Origin: an uncultured Chloroflexota bacterium
Lineage (GTDB): Bacteria; Chloroflexota; Anaerolineae; B4-G1; DUEL01
Assembly (NCBI GenBank): GCA_937138275.1
Contig: CAKZOY010000291.1
Coordinates: forward strand, 1 to 12,370
Reading direction: 5' to 3'
Length of the DNA: 12,370 bases
Shown one piece after another: positions 6,440 to 12,254 of the stretch. The notes below the pieces were generated by a model. The model had not been told where the DNA came from. It made no database searches and saw only the letters and a program-made list of their open reading frames with translations. Both the position numbers and the translations under genes were made by a program. Numbering within the stretch: position 1 is the first letter of the stretch; every line of letters begins with the position of its first letter.

Positions 6440-6452
6440 GACGGCACTCCTC

Positions 6453-6474
6453 GCCCCGCCGTGAACGGCGGGGC
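6453..6474. repeat. Hairpin GCCCCGCCGT / ACGGCGGGGC
   Basis: Ten-base perfectly complementary arms around GA. The stem can be extended by CCTC/GAGG with one bulged T. It recalls the subterminal hairpins of IS200/IS605-type elements (resemblance only). Confidence 0.5.
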
Positions 6475-6511
6475 TGAGGGGAAAGGGCACTTGAGCGCCC
6501 TTTTTGAGTCA

Positions 6512-6533
6512 GCCTGACCGTTCACGGTCAGGC
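6512..6533. repeat. Hairpin GCCTGACCG / CGGTCAGGC
   Basis: Nine-base perfect arms around TTCA. The loop is the complement of the TGAA tip of the hairpin at 6453-6474, and the two sit 38 bases apart, perhaps as one paired structure. Confidence 0.5.
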
Positions 6534-6573
6534 GAAAGCGCGATATCGCCCCCGACAAAGCAGGGGAGAAATA

Positions 6574-6614
6574 GATTTTTTGATCGGGCGGCGAAGCCGC
6601 CCAATCAAAAAATC
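6574..6614. repeat. Long hairpin with C-GAA-G tip (19-nt arms)
   Basis: The arms are 6574-6592 and 6596-6614, complementary except for one C/A mismatch (6585/6603), with loop GAA. The inner part is GGGCGGC/GCCGCCC and the outer part is AT-rich GATTTTTTGAT. It belongs to the hairpin family also seen at 6798, 9525 and 12090. Confidence 0.5.
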
Positions 6615-6642
6615 ATCTTTTTATCCCTTGCCCGCTGGGGGT

Positions 6643-6660
6643 GGAAAAACCTACCCATAC
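6643..6660 (-). repeat. Inverted copy of the TATGGGTAGGTTTTTTGG motif
   Basis: On the minus strand it reads GTATGGGTAGGTTTTTCC, sharing GTATGGGTAGGTTTTT with the copy beginning at 6385. With that copy it brackets a 250-base hairpin-rich block like terminal inverted repeats. Confidence 0.5.
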
Positions 6661-6665
6661 AAGTT

Positions 6666-6707
6666 GCCCCCTCTCCCCCTTGCCCTGACGGGCGGGGGAG
6701 AGGGGGC
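6666..6707. repeat. C-rich/G-rich hairpin
   Basis: Fourteen-base perfect arms GCCCCCTCTCCCCC and GGGGGAGAGGGGGC enclose an inner GCCC-TGAC-GGGC stem, with two bulged T. No T-tract follows on either strand. Confidence 0.5.
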
Positions 6708-6797
6708 CATCTCCCTCCCCGAGCGGCTGTAGATTCTCTCATGATGTCAAGTTCAGATAATCCGAGGTTCAGACATAAGTTCGGACAAGAGAGGAAA

Positions 6798-6842
6798 GGG
6801 GTTTCGGGGCGGGCGGCCGAAGGCCGCCCGCCCCGAAACCCC
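6798..6842. repeat. 21-bp perfect hairpin with C-GAA-G tip
   Basis: The arms are 6798-6818 and 6822-6842, perfectly complementary, with loop GAA. The outer sequence is GGGGTTTCGGGGC and the inner GGGCGGCC. On the minus strand the stem is followed by TTTCCTCTC, so it might act as a weak terminator for the amidohydrolase, whose stop is at 6907. Confidence 0.5.
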
Positions 6843-6857
6843 CTGTAAGGGCGTGGA

Positions 6858-6897
6858 AGGAGGGGTTTTGCGGCCGCAAGGCCGCAAAACCCCTCCT
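6858..6897 (-). terminator. Hairpin just 3' of the amidohydrolase gene (possible terminator)
   Basis: Eighteen-base perfect arms (6858-6875 and 6880-6897; AGGAGGGGTTTTGCGGCC) surround GCAA. It lies 9 bases past the amidohydrolase stop. The minus-strand sequence after the stem is TCCACGCCC without a T-tract, so it may act with the 6798-6842 hairpin, or protect the mRNA 3' end rather than terminate. Confidence 0.5.
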
Positions 6898-6906
6898 GTA
6901 TCTGGA

Positions 6907-8064
6907 CTACCGGCGCCGCATCAGGCGCAGGACGCTTTCGGCCAGAACCGCCGCTCCCACCGGCAGACACCGCTCATCTATATCAAAGCGCGGGTTGTGG
7001 GCGACCCGTTCATCCCCCTCTATCTTGCACCCCAGGCCAAACATCGCCCCCAGCGCCAGTTGGGAGAAGAACCCGAAGTCCTCTGCCCCCATCCCCGGAT
7101 GGGGCGGATGGAGGTACTCCTCGCCCAGAAGGTCCACGGTGACCCTCTGCAGTAACTCCACCACTCCGGCGTCGTTGAGCATCGGCGGATAGCCGATGAC
7201 GATGCGGAGGTCGTAATCCCCTCCCAGCGTGCGGGCGATCTGCAGCGCCCGCTCCACCTCGGCGTGAATTTGCTTCTGGACTTCCGGTTTCATGTACCGG
7301 ATGGTCCCCTTCAGTTCCGCCCGGTCGGGGATGACGTTGTCGGCCTGACCGCCGTGGATCGCGCCGATGGTGACCACCGCCGGCTCCATCGGGTCCAGCC
7401 GCCGGGAGACGATCCCGTGCAGGCCCAGGATGACATGTCCGGCGATGTAGATGGGGTCCACCGTCTTGTGGGGAGAGGCACCGTGCCCCCCTCGGCCGAA
7501 GATAGTGGCGTAAAAGGTGTCCACTCCGGCAGATGAGGGGCCCGTCTCCAGGACGATCTTCCCCGCCGGTGCGGTGGAGTCCACGTGGAGGGCCAGGACG
7601 GCCTCCACCCCCTCCATCGCGCCGTCCTGGATCATCCGTCGCGCACCGCTGATCCCCTCCTCGTCCTCCATCTCCTCGGAGGGCTGAAAGAGCAGACGGA
7701 CGGTGCCGGGGAGCGTCTCGTCGGCCAGGAGTTTGGCTACCCCCAGCAGGATGGCGGTGTGGGCGTCGTGTCCGCAGGCGTGCATCACGCCTGGTACCTG
7801 CGATGCGTAGGGGACGTCGTTCTCCTCCTGGATGGGCAACGCGTCCATATCGGCGCGCACGGCAACGATCGGAGGGCCTTCTCCGCGTTCCGCCACTACG
7901 CCCGTGCGTCCCACCCCAGTCCGGACGCGGTATCCCAGTTCGGTCAGCACCTCGGCGACCCGCGCAGCGGTGCGGGTCTCCTGGAAGCCCAGTTCGGGGT
8001 ACATGTGGAACTCCCGCCGCCAGGCGACCAGTTGATGTTGGATTTCCTGCGCGCGTTGAATCAT
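6907..8064 (-). CDS. M20-family metallo-amidohydrolase (hippurate / N-acyl-amino-acid hydrolase type)
   Basis: 385 residues, normal for the family. The ATG at 8064 has AGGAGG five bases upstream; the frame stays open past it, but that stretch would cross the promoter. It probably hydrolyses N-acyl or N-aroyl amino acids in the cytoplasm; the true substrate is not readable from sequence. Family signatures in order: R-E-F-H-M-Y-P-E-L-G-F-Q-E (18-29), A-V-R-A-D-M-D-A-L-P (68-77), H-A-C-G-H-D-A-H-T (95-103) with metal-binding C97 and H99, P-S-E-E (128-131), A-L-H-V (158-161), G-R-G-G-H-G-A-S-P-H (190-199) of the dimerisation domain, G-M-G-A-E-D-F (324-330) and A-H-N-P-R-F (355-360). All expected metal and catalytic residues are present. 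It is transcribed alone, divergently from the glycosyltransferase. No signal peptide. Confidence 0.5.
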   Translation of the reverse strand: MIQRAQEIQHQLVAWRREFHMYPELGFQETRTAARVAEVLTELGYRVRTGVGRTGVVAERGEGPPIVAVRADMDALPIQEENDVPYASQVPGVMHACGHDAHTAILLGVAKLLADETLPGTVRLLFQPSEEMEDEEGISGARRMIQDGAMEGVEAVLALHVDSTAPAGKIVLETGPSSAGVDTFYATIFGRGGHGASPHKTVDPIYIAGHVILGLHGIVSRRLDPMEPAVVTIGAIHGGQADNVIPDRAELKGTIRYMKPEVQKQIHAEVERALQIARTLGGDYDLRIVIGYPPMLNDAGVVELLQRVTVDLLGEEYLHPPHPGMGAEDFGFFSQLALGAMFGLGCKIEGDERVAHNPRFDIDERCLPVGAAVLAESVLRLMRRR

Positions 8065-8083
8065 GAGAACCTCCTGGAGGACC

Positions 8084-8111
8084 ATTGTATCACATCGTGT
8101 CCCCTTGACAA
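8084..8111 (-). promoter_or_regulatory. Promoter of the amidohydrolase gene
   Basis: On the minus strand, TTGTCA (8111-8106), 16 bases, TACAAT (8089-8084). Each hexamer has one mismatch to consensus. Its -35 box overlaps that of the divergent promoter. Confidence 0.5.
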
Positions 8112-8133
8112 ACATCCCAATCTGCCGTAGTAT
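8105..8133 (+). promoter_or_regulatory. Promoter of the glycosyltransferase gene
   Basis: TTGACA (8105-8110, perfect), 17 bases, TAGTAT (8128-8133, four of six matches). The predicted start near 8140 gives a leader of about 70 bases containing heptamer repeats. Confidence 0.5.
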
Positions 8134-8153
8134 TTCAGGATGCGGGCACATGC

Positions 8154-8195
8154 AACACGCAATATGTAACACGTAAAACGTAAAACGTAACACGC
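8154..8195 (+). repeat. Six tandem 7-bp repeats in the glycosyltransferase leader
   Basis: Six consecutive heptamers: AACACGC, AATATGT, AACACGT, AAAACGT, AAAACGT, AACACGC. They lie between the predicted transcription start and the Shine-Dalgarno. The pattern resembles short tandem heptamer repeats described in cyanobacteria. Confidence 0.5.
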
Positions 8196-8201
8196 AATCC
8201 C

Positions 8202-8215
8202 AGGAGGTCACCATC
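8202..8215 (+). promoter_or_regulatory. Perfect Shine-Dalgarno before an ATC start
   Basis: AGGAGG (8202-8207) is followed after five bases by ATC at 8213. No ATG, GTG or TTG lies in frame between the stop at 8174 and the ATC, so this site decides the start. Confidence 0.5.
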
Positions 8216-9367
8216 CGCGTCCTGATCGTTCTCACCTACTACCGCCCTCACACCAGCGGGCTGACCATCTACGCCGAACGGCTGGCAAAGGGGCTGGCCC
8301 GGCGGGGGCACGCCGTCACCGTGATGACGTCCCGCTACGACCGCTCCCTCCCCCTGACCGAGGAGCGGGACGGGGTGCGGGTCGTCCGGGTGCCGGTGGC
8401 GTTTCGCGTCAGCAAAGGGGTCATCATGCCCACCTTCGGCTTCATCGCCACGCGGCTGGTGTGGAGCCACGACGTGGTCAGTTTGCACCTGCCCCAGTTT
8501 GACGCCGCTGGGGTGGCCGCGCGCGCCCGCCTGATGGGCAAGCCCTGTACCCTCACCTATCACTGCGACCTGAAACTGCCCGCCGGTCCGTTCAACGGTC
8601 TGGTCAACCGGGTGGTGGACTTTATGAACCTGCTGGCGGGCCTGCTGGCGGACCGGATCGTCGCCTATACCAGCGACTTCGCCGCCAATTCCCCGTATCT
8701 TTCTCGCTTCGCCCGCAAGGTCGTCGTTGTCCCGCCGCCGGTGGAACTCCCTCCAGCGACTCCGGAGGAAATCCGGGCCTTTGCCGAACGGGTCGGGCTG
8801 GACGGCCGCGGGCCGGTCATTGGCATGGCGGCCCGGCTGGCGGCGGAGAAGGGAGTGGAGGTCCTGCTGGAGGCGCTCCCGCGCGTCCTGGAGGTCTATC
8901 CGACCGCGCGCGTCCTCTTCGCCGGACAGTACCAGAACGTCCTGGGAGAAGAGGCCTACGCCCGCCGTCTGGCCCCCCTGCTGGAGCGGTATCGGGACCG
9001 CTGGACGTTCCTGGGTGTCCTTTCCCCGAAGGAGATGGCGGCCTTCTATCCCAATCTGGACGTCATCGTGGTGCCCAGTTTGAACTCTACCGAGTCCTTC
9101 GGGCTGGTACAGGTGGAGGCGATGCTCTGCGGGACGCCCTCCATTGCCAGCGATCTGCCCGGCGTGCGCCAGCCGGTCCTGCAGACCGGGATGGGGGAGG
9201 TGGTGCCGGTGGGGGATTCCCGGGCGCTGGCGGAGGCGATCCTGCGCGTGGTGGGGAATCGGGAACAGTACGGGCGCACCCGGGATGACATCGCCGCCCG
9301 CTGGAGCACCGAACGGACGGCAGAGGAGTACGAGAAGTTATTTGAGCAGTTAATGGAAAAAAGATAA
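8213..9367 (+). CDS. GT4-family (GT-B fold) glycosyltransferase with apparent ATC start
   Basis: 384 residues from ATC at 8213. Starting there gives a complete GT-B N-terminus, I-R-V-L-I-V-L-T-Y-Y-R-P-H-T-S-G-L, just as in relatives that begin M-R-V-L. The first ordinary start in frame, GTG/ATG at 8318/8321, would delete the first strand and helix. The C-terminal half holds the sugar-nucleotide site: G-M-A-A-R-L-A-A-E-K-G-V-E-V-L-L-E-A (about 203-220) and S-E-S-F-G-L-V-Q-V-E-A-M-type sequence (T-E-S-F-G-L-V-Q-V-E-A-M) with the E-x7-E pair E294/E302, then C-G-T-P-S-I-A-S. It is expected to transfer a sugar from a nucleotide-sugar donor in the cytoplasm or at the membrane face, e.g. in glycolipid or polysaccharide synthesis. 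Donor and acceptor are unknown. No membrane span. It is transcribed alone. Confidence 0.5.
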   Translation: MRVLIVLTYYRPHTSGLTIYAERLAKGLARRGHAVTVMTSRYDRSLPLTEERDGVRVVRVPVAFRVSKGVIMPTFGFIATRLVWSHDVVSLHLPQFDAAGVAARARLMGKPCTLTYHCDLKLPAGPFNGLVNRVVDFMNLLAGLLADRIVAYTSDFAANSPYLSRFARKVVVVPPPVELPPATPEEIRAFAERVGLDGRGPVIGMAARLAAEKGVEVLLEALPRVLEVYPTARVLFAGQYQNVLGEEAYARRLAPLLERYRDRWTFLGVLSPKEMAAFYPNLDVIVVPSLNSTESFGLVQVEAMLCGTPSIASDLPGVRQPVLQTGMGEVVPVGDSRALAEAILRVVGNREQYGRTRDDIAARWSTERTAEEYEKLFEQLMEKR

Positions 9368-9376
9368 CTGTCCAGG

Positions 9377-9511
9377 CTTCAGCAATTGAAATCGCCCCTC
9401 AAGGGCTTTCAGCCGGGCGTCCACCGGCGTGGACGCCGCCCCGGCGACCGTGTAGGCGGTCGTCCGGCACAAAGTGCCCTCCCAGGTGCGGTTTCAACCG
9501 CTGGCTGAACA
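9377..9511. repeat. Structured repeat element with related end palindromes
   Basis: The ends are related inverted sequences: TTCAGCAATTGAAATCGC on the left and GCGGTTTCAACCGCTGGCTGAA on the right. Each contains a palindrome (GCAATT-GA-AATCGC, imperfect; GCGGTT-TC-AACCGC, perfect). Between them are three hairpins in a row: GGCGTCCAC/GTGGACGCC, CGACCG/CGGTCG and GGCAC/GTGCC. It is non-coding. It looks like a small dispersed mobile or RNA-forming element lying between convergent genes. Confidence 0.5.
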
Positions 9512-9517
9512 ATGACG

Positions 9518-9558
9518 AAAAAAGGGGGCTTGGGGCGGCAACGCCGCCCCAAGCCCCT
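9518..9558 (-). terminator. Intrinsic terminator of the flavoprotein operon
   Basis: Arms 9525-9539 and 9543-9557 (GGGGCTTGGGGCGGC and its complement) are perfect, with a 3-base loop. On the minus strand the stem is followed by CTTTTTT (to 9518), the hallmark of a rho-independent terminator. It lies 11 bases past the stop at 9569. Confidence 0.5.
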
Positions 9559-9568
9559 CTGCGCGGGC

Positions 9569-11008
9569 CTACCAGTCCGTGACCTCGTTAGCCAGGAAAC
9601 GGTTGATGTCGGCGGCGGCCCGCTTGCCAGCACCCATCGCACTCACGACGGTCGCTGCGCCGGTCACCACGTCGCCGCCCGCCCAGACCCGCGGCATCGT
9701 CGTCCGGCCCGTCTCCTCGTCCTTGACCACCACCGTCCCGTACTTCGTCCGCTCCAGGCCCGACGCGTCCATAAAGACCAGCGGGTTCGGGCTGGTGCCC
9801 AGGGCGAAGATGACCATGTCCACTTCCATATCAAACTCCGAACCGGGCACCGGCCTGGGCGATCGGCGACCCGACGCGTCCGGTTCGCCCAGTTCCATCC
9901 GGATGCAGCGCATCCCGCGCACGTTCCCCTTCTCGTCCCCGAAAATCTCCACCGGGTTGGTGAGGAAGTCAAAGATAACCCCCTCCTCCTCGGCGTGGTG
10001 GACCTCTTCGGCGCGCGCCGGGACCTCGTCGCGGGAGCGTCGGTAGACGATGTGTACCTCTCCGTCCTTCCCCTGCAGCGTCTGGAGACGGAGCGCGCAG
10101 CGGGCCGCGTCCATCGCCACGTTCCCCGCGCCGATGACCGCCACCTTGCGCCCGACCTTCACCGGCGTGTCGTATTCGGGGAACAGGTACCCCTTCATCA
10201 GGTTGACGCGGGTGAGGAACTCGTTGGCGCTCATCACGCCGTTGTAATTGATCCCAGGGATGCGCATAAAGGAGGGGAGACCCGCGCCCGTGCCCAGAAA
10301 GACCGCGTCGTATTCCGCCAGCAACTCGCTCAGCGTCAGCGTCCGCCCGATGACGTGGTCGGTGCGAATCTCAATCCCCAGGCACTCCACGGCGTAGTCA
10401 ATCTCCGCATGCACCACACTCTTGGGCAAGCGGAACTCCGGGATACCGTAGACGAGGACGCCGCCCGGGGCGTGGAGGGACTCAAACATGGTGACCGCGT
10501 GCCCTTCCCGCGCGACGTCTACCGCGCAGGTGAGCCCCGCCGGGCCGGTGCCGACGACGGCGACCTTCTTGCCGGTGGGCAGTTTGCGTTCCAGGGGGCA
10601 GGTGCGCATCGCCAGTTCGTAATCGCCCACGAACCGCTCCAGCCGTCCGATGGCGACAGGCTGCCCCTTCCGGGCCAGGACGCAGCGGATCTCGCACTGC
10701 ACCTCCTGCGGGCAGACCCGGCCGCAGATGGCGGGGAGGCTGTTTTTGACCTTCATAATCGCCACCGCGCCGACCATATCCCCTTCCCGCAGAGCGCGGA
10801 TGAACTGGGGGATGAGCACCTCCACGGGGCAGCCTTCCACGCAATAAGGCCGGTCGCACTGCAGGCAACGGTTCGCTTCGGCGATCGCCAGTTCTTCCGT
10901 AAAACCGAGGGCCACTTCGTTAAAGTTTCCCCGCCGGACCACGGCATCCTGTTCGGGCATCCTCTGGCGGGGGATTTTCACCCGTTCTCGTTGCGTGAGA
11001 GGGGACAC
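9569..11008 (-). CDS. gltA: FAD/NAD(P)-binding iron-sulfur oxidoreductase (glutamate synthase small subunit / NfnB / SudB type)
   Basis: 479 residues. It starts at GTG 11008, which shares one base with the upstream TAG (TAGTG) and has AGGAGG six bases before it. Residues 48-60 (C48, C51, C56, C60) and 95-109 (C95, C99, C105, C109) are two four-cysteine sets for [4Fe-4S] clusters. An FAD-binding G-T-G-P-A-G-L lies at 153-159 and P-G-G-V-L-V-Y-G-I-P at 181-190. A second nucleotide-binding G-A-G-N-V-A-M-D-A-A-R (293-303) serves NAD(P)H. The end, W-A-G-G-D-V-V-T-G-A-A-T-V, is the second FAD contact. The family includes the GltD-like small subunit of glutamate synthase and NfnB/SudB, which pair with a SudA-like protein. 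With that partner next door and no large glutamate synthase subunit in view, the Nfn or Sud role is favoured. Confidence 0.5.
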   Translation of the reverse strand: MSPLTQRERVKIPRQRMPEQDAVVRRGNFNEVALGFTEELAIAEANRCLQCDRPYCVEGCPVEVLIPQFIRALREGDMVGAVAIMKVKNSLPAICGRVCPQEVQCEIRCVLARKGQPVAIGRLERFVGDYELAMRTCPLERKLPTGKKVAVVGTGPAGLTCAVDVAREGHAVTMFESLHAPGGVLVYGIPEFRLPKSVVHAEIDYAVECLGIEIRTDHVIGRTLTLSELLAEYDAVFLGTGAGLPSFMRIPGINYNGVMSANEFLTRVNLMKGYLFPEYDTPVKVGRKVAVIGAGNVAMDAARCALRLQTLQGKDGEVHIVYRRSRDEVPARAEEVHHAEEEGVIFDFLTNPVEIFGDEKGNVRGMRCIRMELGEPDASGRRSPRPVPGSEFDMEVDMVIFALGTSPNPLVFMDASGLERTKYGTVVVKDEETGRTTMPRVWAGGDVVTGAATVVSAMGAGKRAAADINRFLANEVTDW

Positions 11009-11874
11009 TATGCACCTCCTTGCTCTTTCAGCACGCCCTCCAGGCGGCATTCGTGTTCCCAGTGCTCCACTGCCAGCCGCTCCTCCTCCCGATAGAACGC
11101 CAGGCGCGCCAGCAGGTTATCCCAGTCCACCTTGTGACCGTCAAATTCGGGGCCGTCCACGCAGACGAACTGGGCGCCCTCTTCCAGCAGGACGCGGCAG
11201 CCGCCGCACATCCCCGTCCCGTCAATCATAATCGTGTTCAGGCTGACGATGGTGGGGATGTTGAACGGCCGGGTCGTCAGCGAGACGAACTTCATCATGA
11301 TGGCCGGGCCGATGGCCCAGACGCGGGCGATCTCCGGGCCGCGCGCTTCCAGTAGTTCCTTGAGCGGTTCAGTGACCAGCGCCTTACGGCCGTAGGAGCC
11401 GTCGTCGGTGCAGACGATCAGTTCGTCGGAGACGGCGCGCATCCGGTCCTCCCAGAATAGAAGGTCGCGCGTGCGAGCGCCGATGATGGAGATGACATAG
11501 TTGCTGGCCTCCTTCAGCGCCCGGGTGATGGGGTAGATGGGGGCGATCCCCACACCGCCGCCCACGCAGACGACCGTCCCGTAGTTGGCGACTTCCGTGG
11601 GATGGCCCAGCGGGCCAGCCAGGGTAGCCAGCGTATCCCCTGCCTGGAGGGTGCCCAGATGCATTGTGGACTTGCCGACCTCCTGGAAGATGAGGGTGAT
11701 GGTGCCGGCCTCCTGGTCGTAGTCGGCGATGGTCAGGGGGATGCGCTCGCCGTGTTCATCAATGCGCACGATGACGAACTGCCCGGCCTGCGCCTTGCGC
11801 GCAACGTGGGGAGCCTCCACCACCATCAGTTTGGTGACATCACTGAGGACTTCTTTCTCCAGAATTCGGTACAC
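11008..11874 (-). CDS. SudA/NfnA-type FAD and [2Fe-2S] electron-transfer subunit
   Basis: 288 residues from GTG 11874, which has AGGAGG six bases upstream and gives the usual family start (M-Y-R-I-L-E-K-E-V-L). The frame is open further 5' but only through the leader. A ferredoxin-reductase-like fold is visible: R-I-P-L-T-I-A-D (44-51) for FAD, G-G-G-V-G-I-A-P (105-112) for NAD(H), then D-G-T-G-M-C-G-G-C-R-V (218-228) and F-V-C-V-D-G-P-E-F-D (236-245). C223, C226 and C238 are three ligands of a [2Fe-2S] cluster; a nearby Asp may be the fourth, as I recall for NfnA. With the next gene it should form a soluble complex shuttling electrons among NADH, NADPH and ferredoxin (Nfn) or acting on sulfide/polysulfide (Sud). 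The one-base overlap and shared terminator show one operon. Confidence 0.5.
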   Translation of the reverse strand: MYRILEKEVLSDVTKLMVVEAPHVARKAQAGQFVIVRIDEHGERIPLTIADYDQEAGTITLIFQEVGKSTMHLGTLQAGDTLATLAGPLGHPTEVANYGTVVCVGGGVGIAPIYPITRALKEASNYVISIIGARTRDLLFWEDRMRAVSDELIVCTDDGSYGRKALVTEPLKELLEARGPEIARVWAIGPAIMMKFVSLTTRPFNIPTIVSLNTIMIDGTGMCGGCRVLLEEGAQFVCVDGPEFDGHKVDWDNLLARLAFYREEERLAVEHWEHECRLEGVLKEQGGA

Positions 11875-11904
11875 AGCGGGCCTCCTGAAAAATATTCTTC
11901 GGGG

Positions 11905-11945
11905 CATAAAAATAGGGAATGGAATTTCGCGGCCATCCCATTCCC
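11905..11945 (-). terminator. Possible attenuator hairpin in the flavoprotein operon leader
   Basis: On the minus strand, GGGAATGG (11945-11938) and CCATTCCC (11922-11915) can pair around 15 bases, followed by TATTTTTATG. This is a terminator-like arrangement inside the 5' leader, about 30 bases before the start codon. No competing antiterminator was identified, so this is tentative. Confidence 0.5.
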
Positions 11946-12003
11946 CCCTTCCCGTTGTGATGGAAGCAACCGATGTTCCAATTCTAACTCCCACCACAGT
12001 ATA

Positions 12004-12032
12004 AGGATACTCCAAAACGCCGATTTGGTCAA
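12004..12032 (-). promoter_or_regulatory. Candidate promoter of the flavoprotein operon
   Basis: On the minus strand, TTGACC (12032-12027), 17 bases, TATCCT (12009-12004). A better -10 (TATACT, 12003-11998) is 6 bases further on but too far from this -35. The leader would be about 120 bases. Moderate support only. Confidence 0.5.
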
Positions 12033-12089
12033 GTGGAACCGCGCGCTGGCTTGCGCCGCAATTCACCCCGCATGGGAAAGGGGTGGGGT

Positions 12090-12132
12090 GTGGGGTTTGT
12101 GGGGGCGGCGAAGCCGCCCCCACAAACCCCAC
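12090..12132. repeat. 20-bp perfect hairpin with C-GAA-G tip between divergent promoters
   Basis: Arms 12090-12109 and 12113-12132 are perfectly complementary, loop GAA, with outer GTGGGGTTTGTGG and inner GGGCGGC. It shares GGGGTTT and GGCGGC-GAA-GCCGCC with the hairpins at 6798 and 6574. It cannot terminate any gene in this window, since both flanking promoters point away from it. Confidence 0.5.
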
Positions 12133-12198
12133 TCTCTCTTTCACGGGCGCGCCGCTCCCCCGAAATGATTTGCTGCGCAATTCCCTGAACCGCTACAT

Positions 12199-12226
12199 TT
12201 GACTTATACAGAAACTGGAGTATACT
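12199..12226 (+). promoter_or_regulatory. Promoter of the 3'-most gene
   Basis: TTGACT (12199-12204), 16 bases, TATACT (12221-12226). Each hexamer has one mismatch to consensus. The start site is expected near 12233, giving a short leader of about 20 bases before ATG 12255. Confidence 0.5.
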
Positions 12227-12254
12227 GACACCAACCCACCTGCGCGGAGGAGTT

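Larger units (their letters stand above)
6365..6906. other. Gene-free, hairpin-dense intergenic region
   Basis: No credible gene lies here. From left to right it holds two direct copies of TATGGGTAGGTTTTTTGG (6386 and 6422); a 10-bp-stem hairpin (6453-6474); AAAGGGC...GCCCTTT followed by T5 (6482-6505); a 9-bp-stem hairpin with loop TTCA (6512-6533); and the palindrome GCGATATCGC (6540-6549). Then come a 19-nt-arm hairpin (6574-6614), an inverted copy of the first motif (6643-6660), a C/G-rich hairpin (6666-6707), and two long hairpins near the amidohydrolase's 3' end (6798-6842, 6858-6897). The region separates the decayed island from housekeeping-type genes. Confidence 0.5.
11875..12254. 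other. Divergent intergenic region
   Basis: 380 bases without a gene between the leftward flavoprotein operon and a rightward gene. It holds the leader hairpin (11905-11945), a weak leftward promoter (12004-12032), a long perfect hairpin (12090-12132) and a strong rightward promoter (12199-12226). Nothing coding was seen. Confidence 0.5.

Noticed and set aside
6365..6906. CRISPR array
   Set aside because: The repeats are few, unequal, and mostly self-complementary hairpins without regularly spaced unique spacers or cas genes.
8065..8235. Longer amidohydrolase starting at 8235
   Set aside because: It would be read through the divergent promoters and the heptamer repeats, and the family begins at the 8064 start.
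9512..11095. A 527-codon plus-strand open frame
   Set aside because: It is antisense to the flavoprotein gene, whose cofactor motifs are unmistakable; its protein is Asp/Arg/His-rich with no domain, a GC-rich shadow.
11875..12180. N-terminal extension of the SudA/NfnA protein to 12180
   Set aside because: It would translate the promoter and the 12090-12132 hairpin; GTG 11874 with AGGAGG gives the normal family start.
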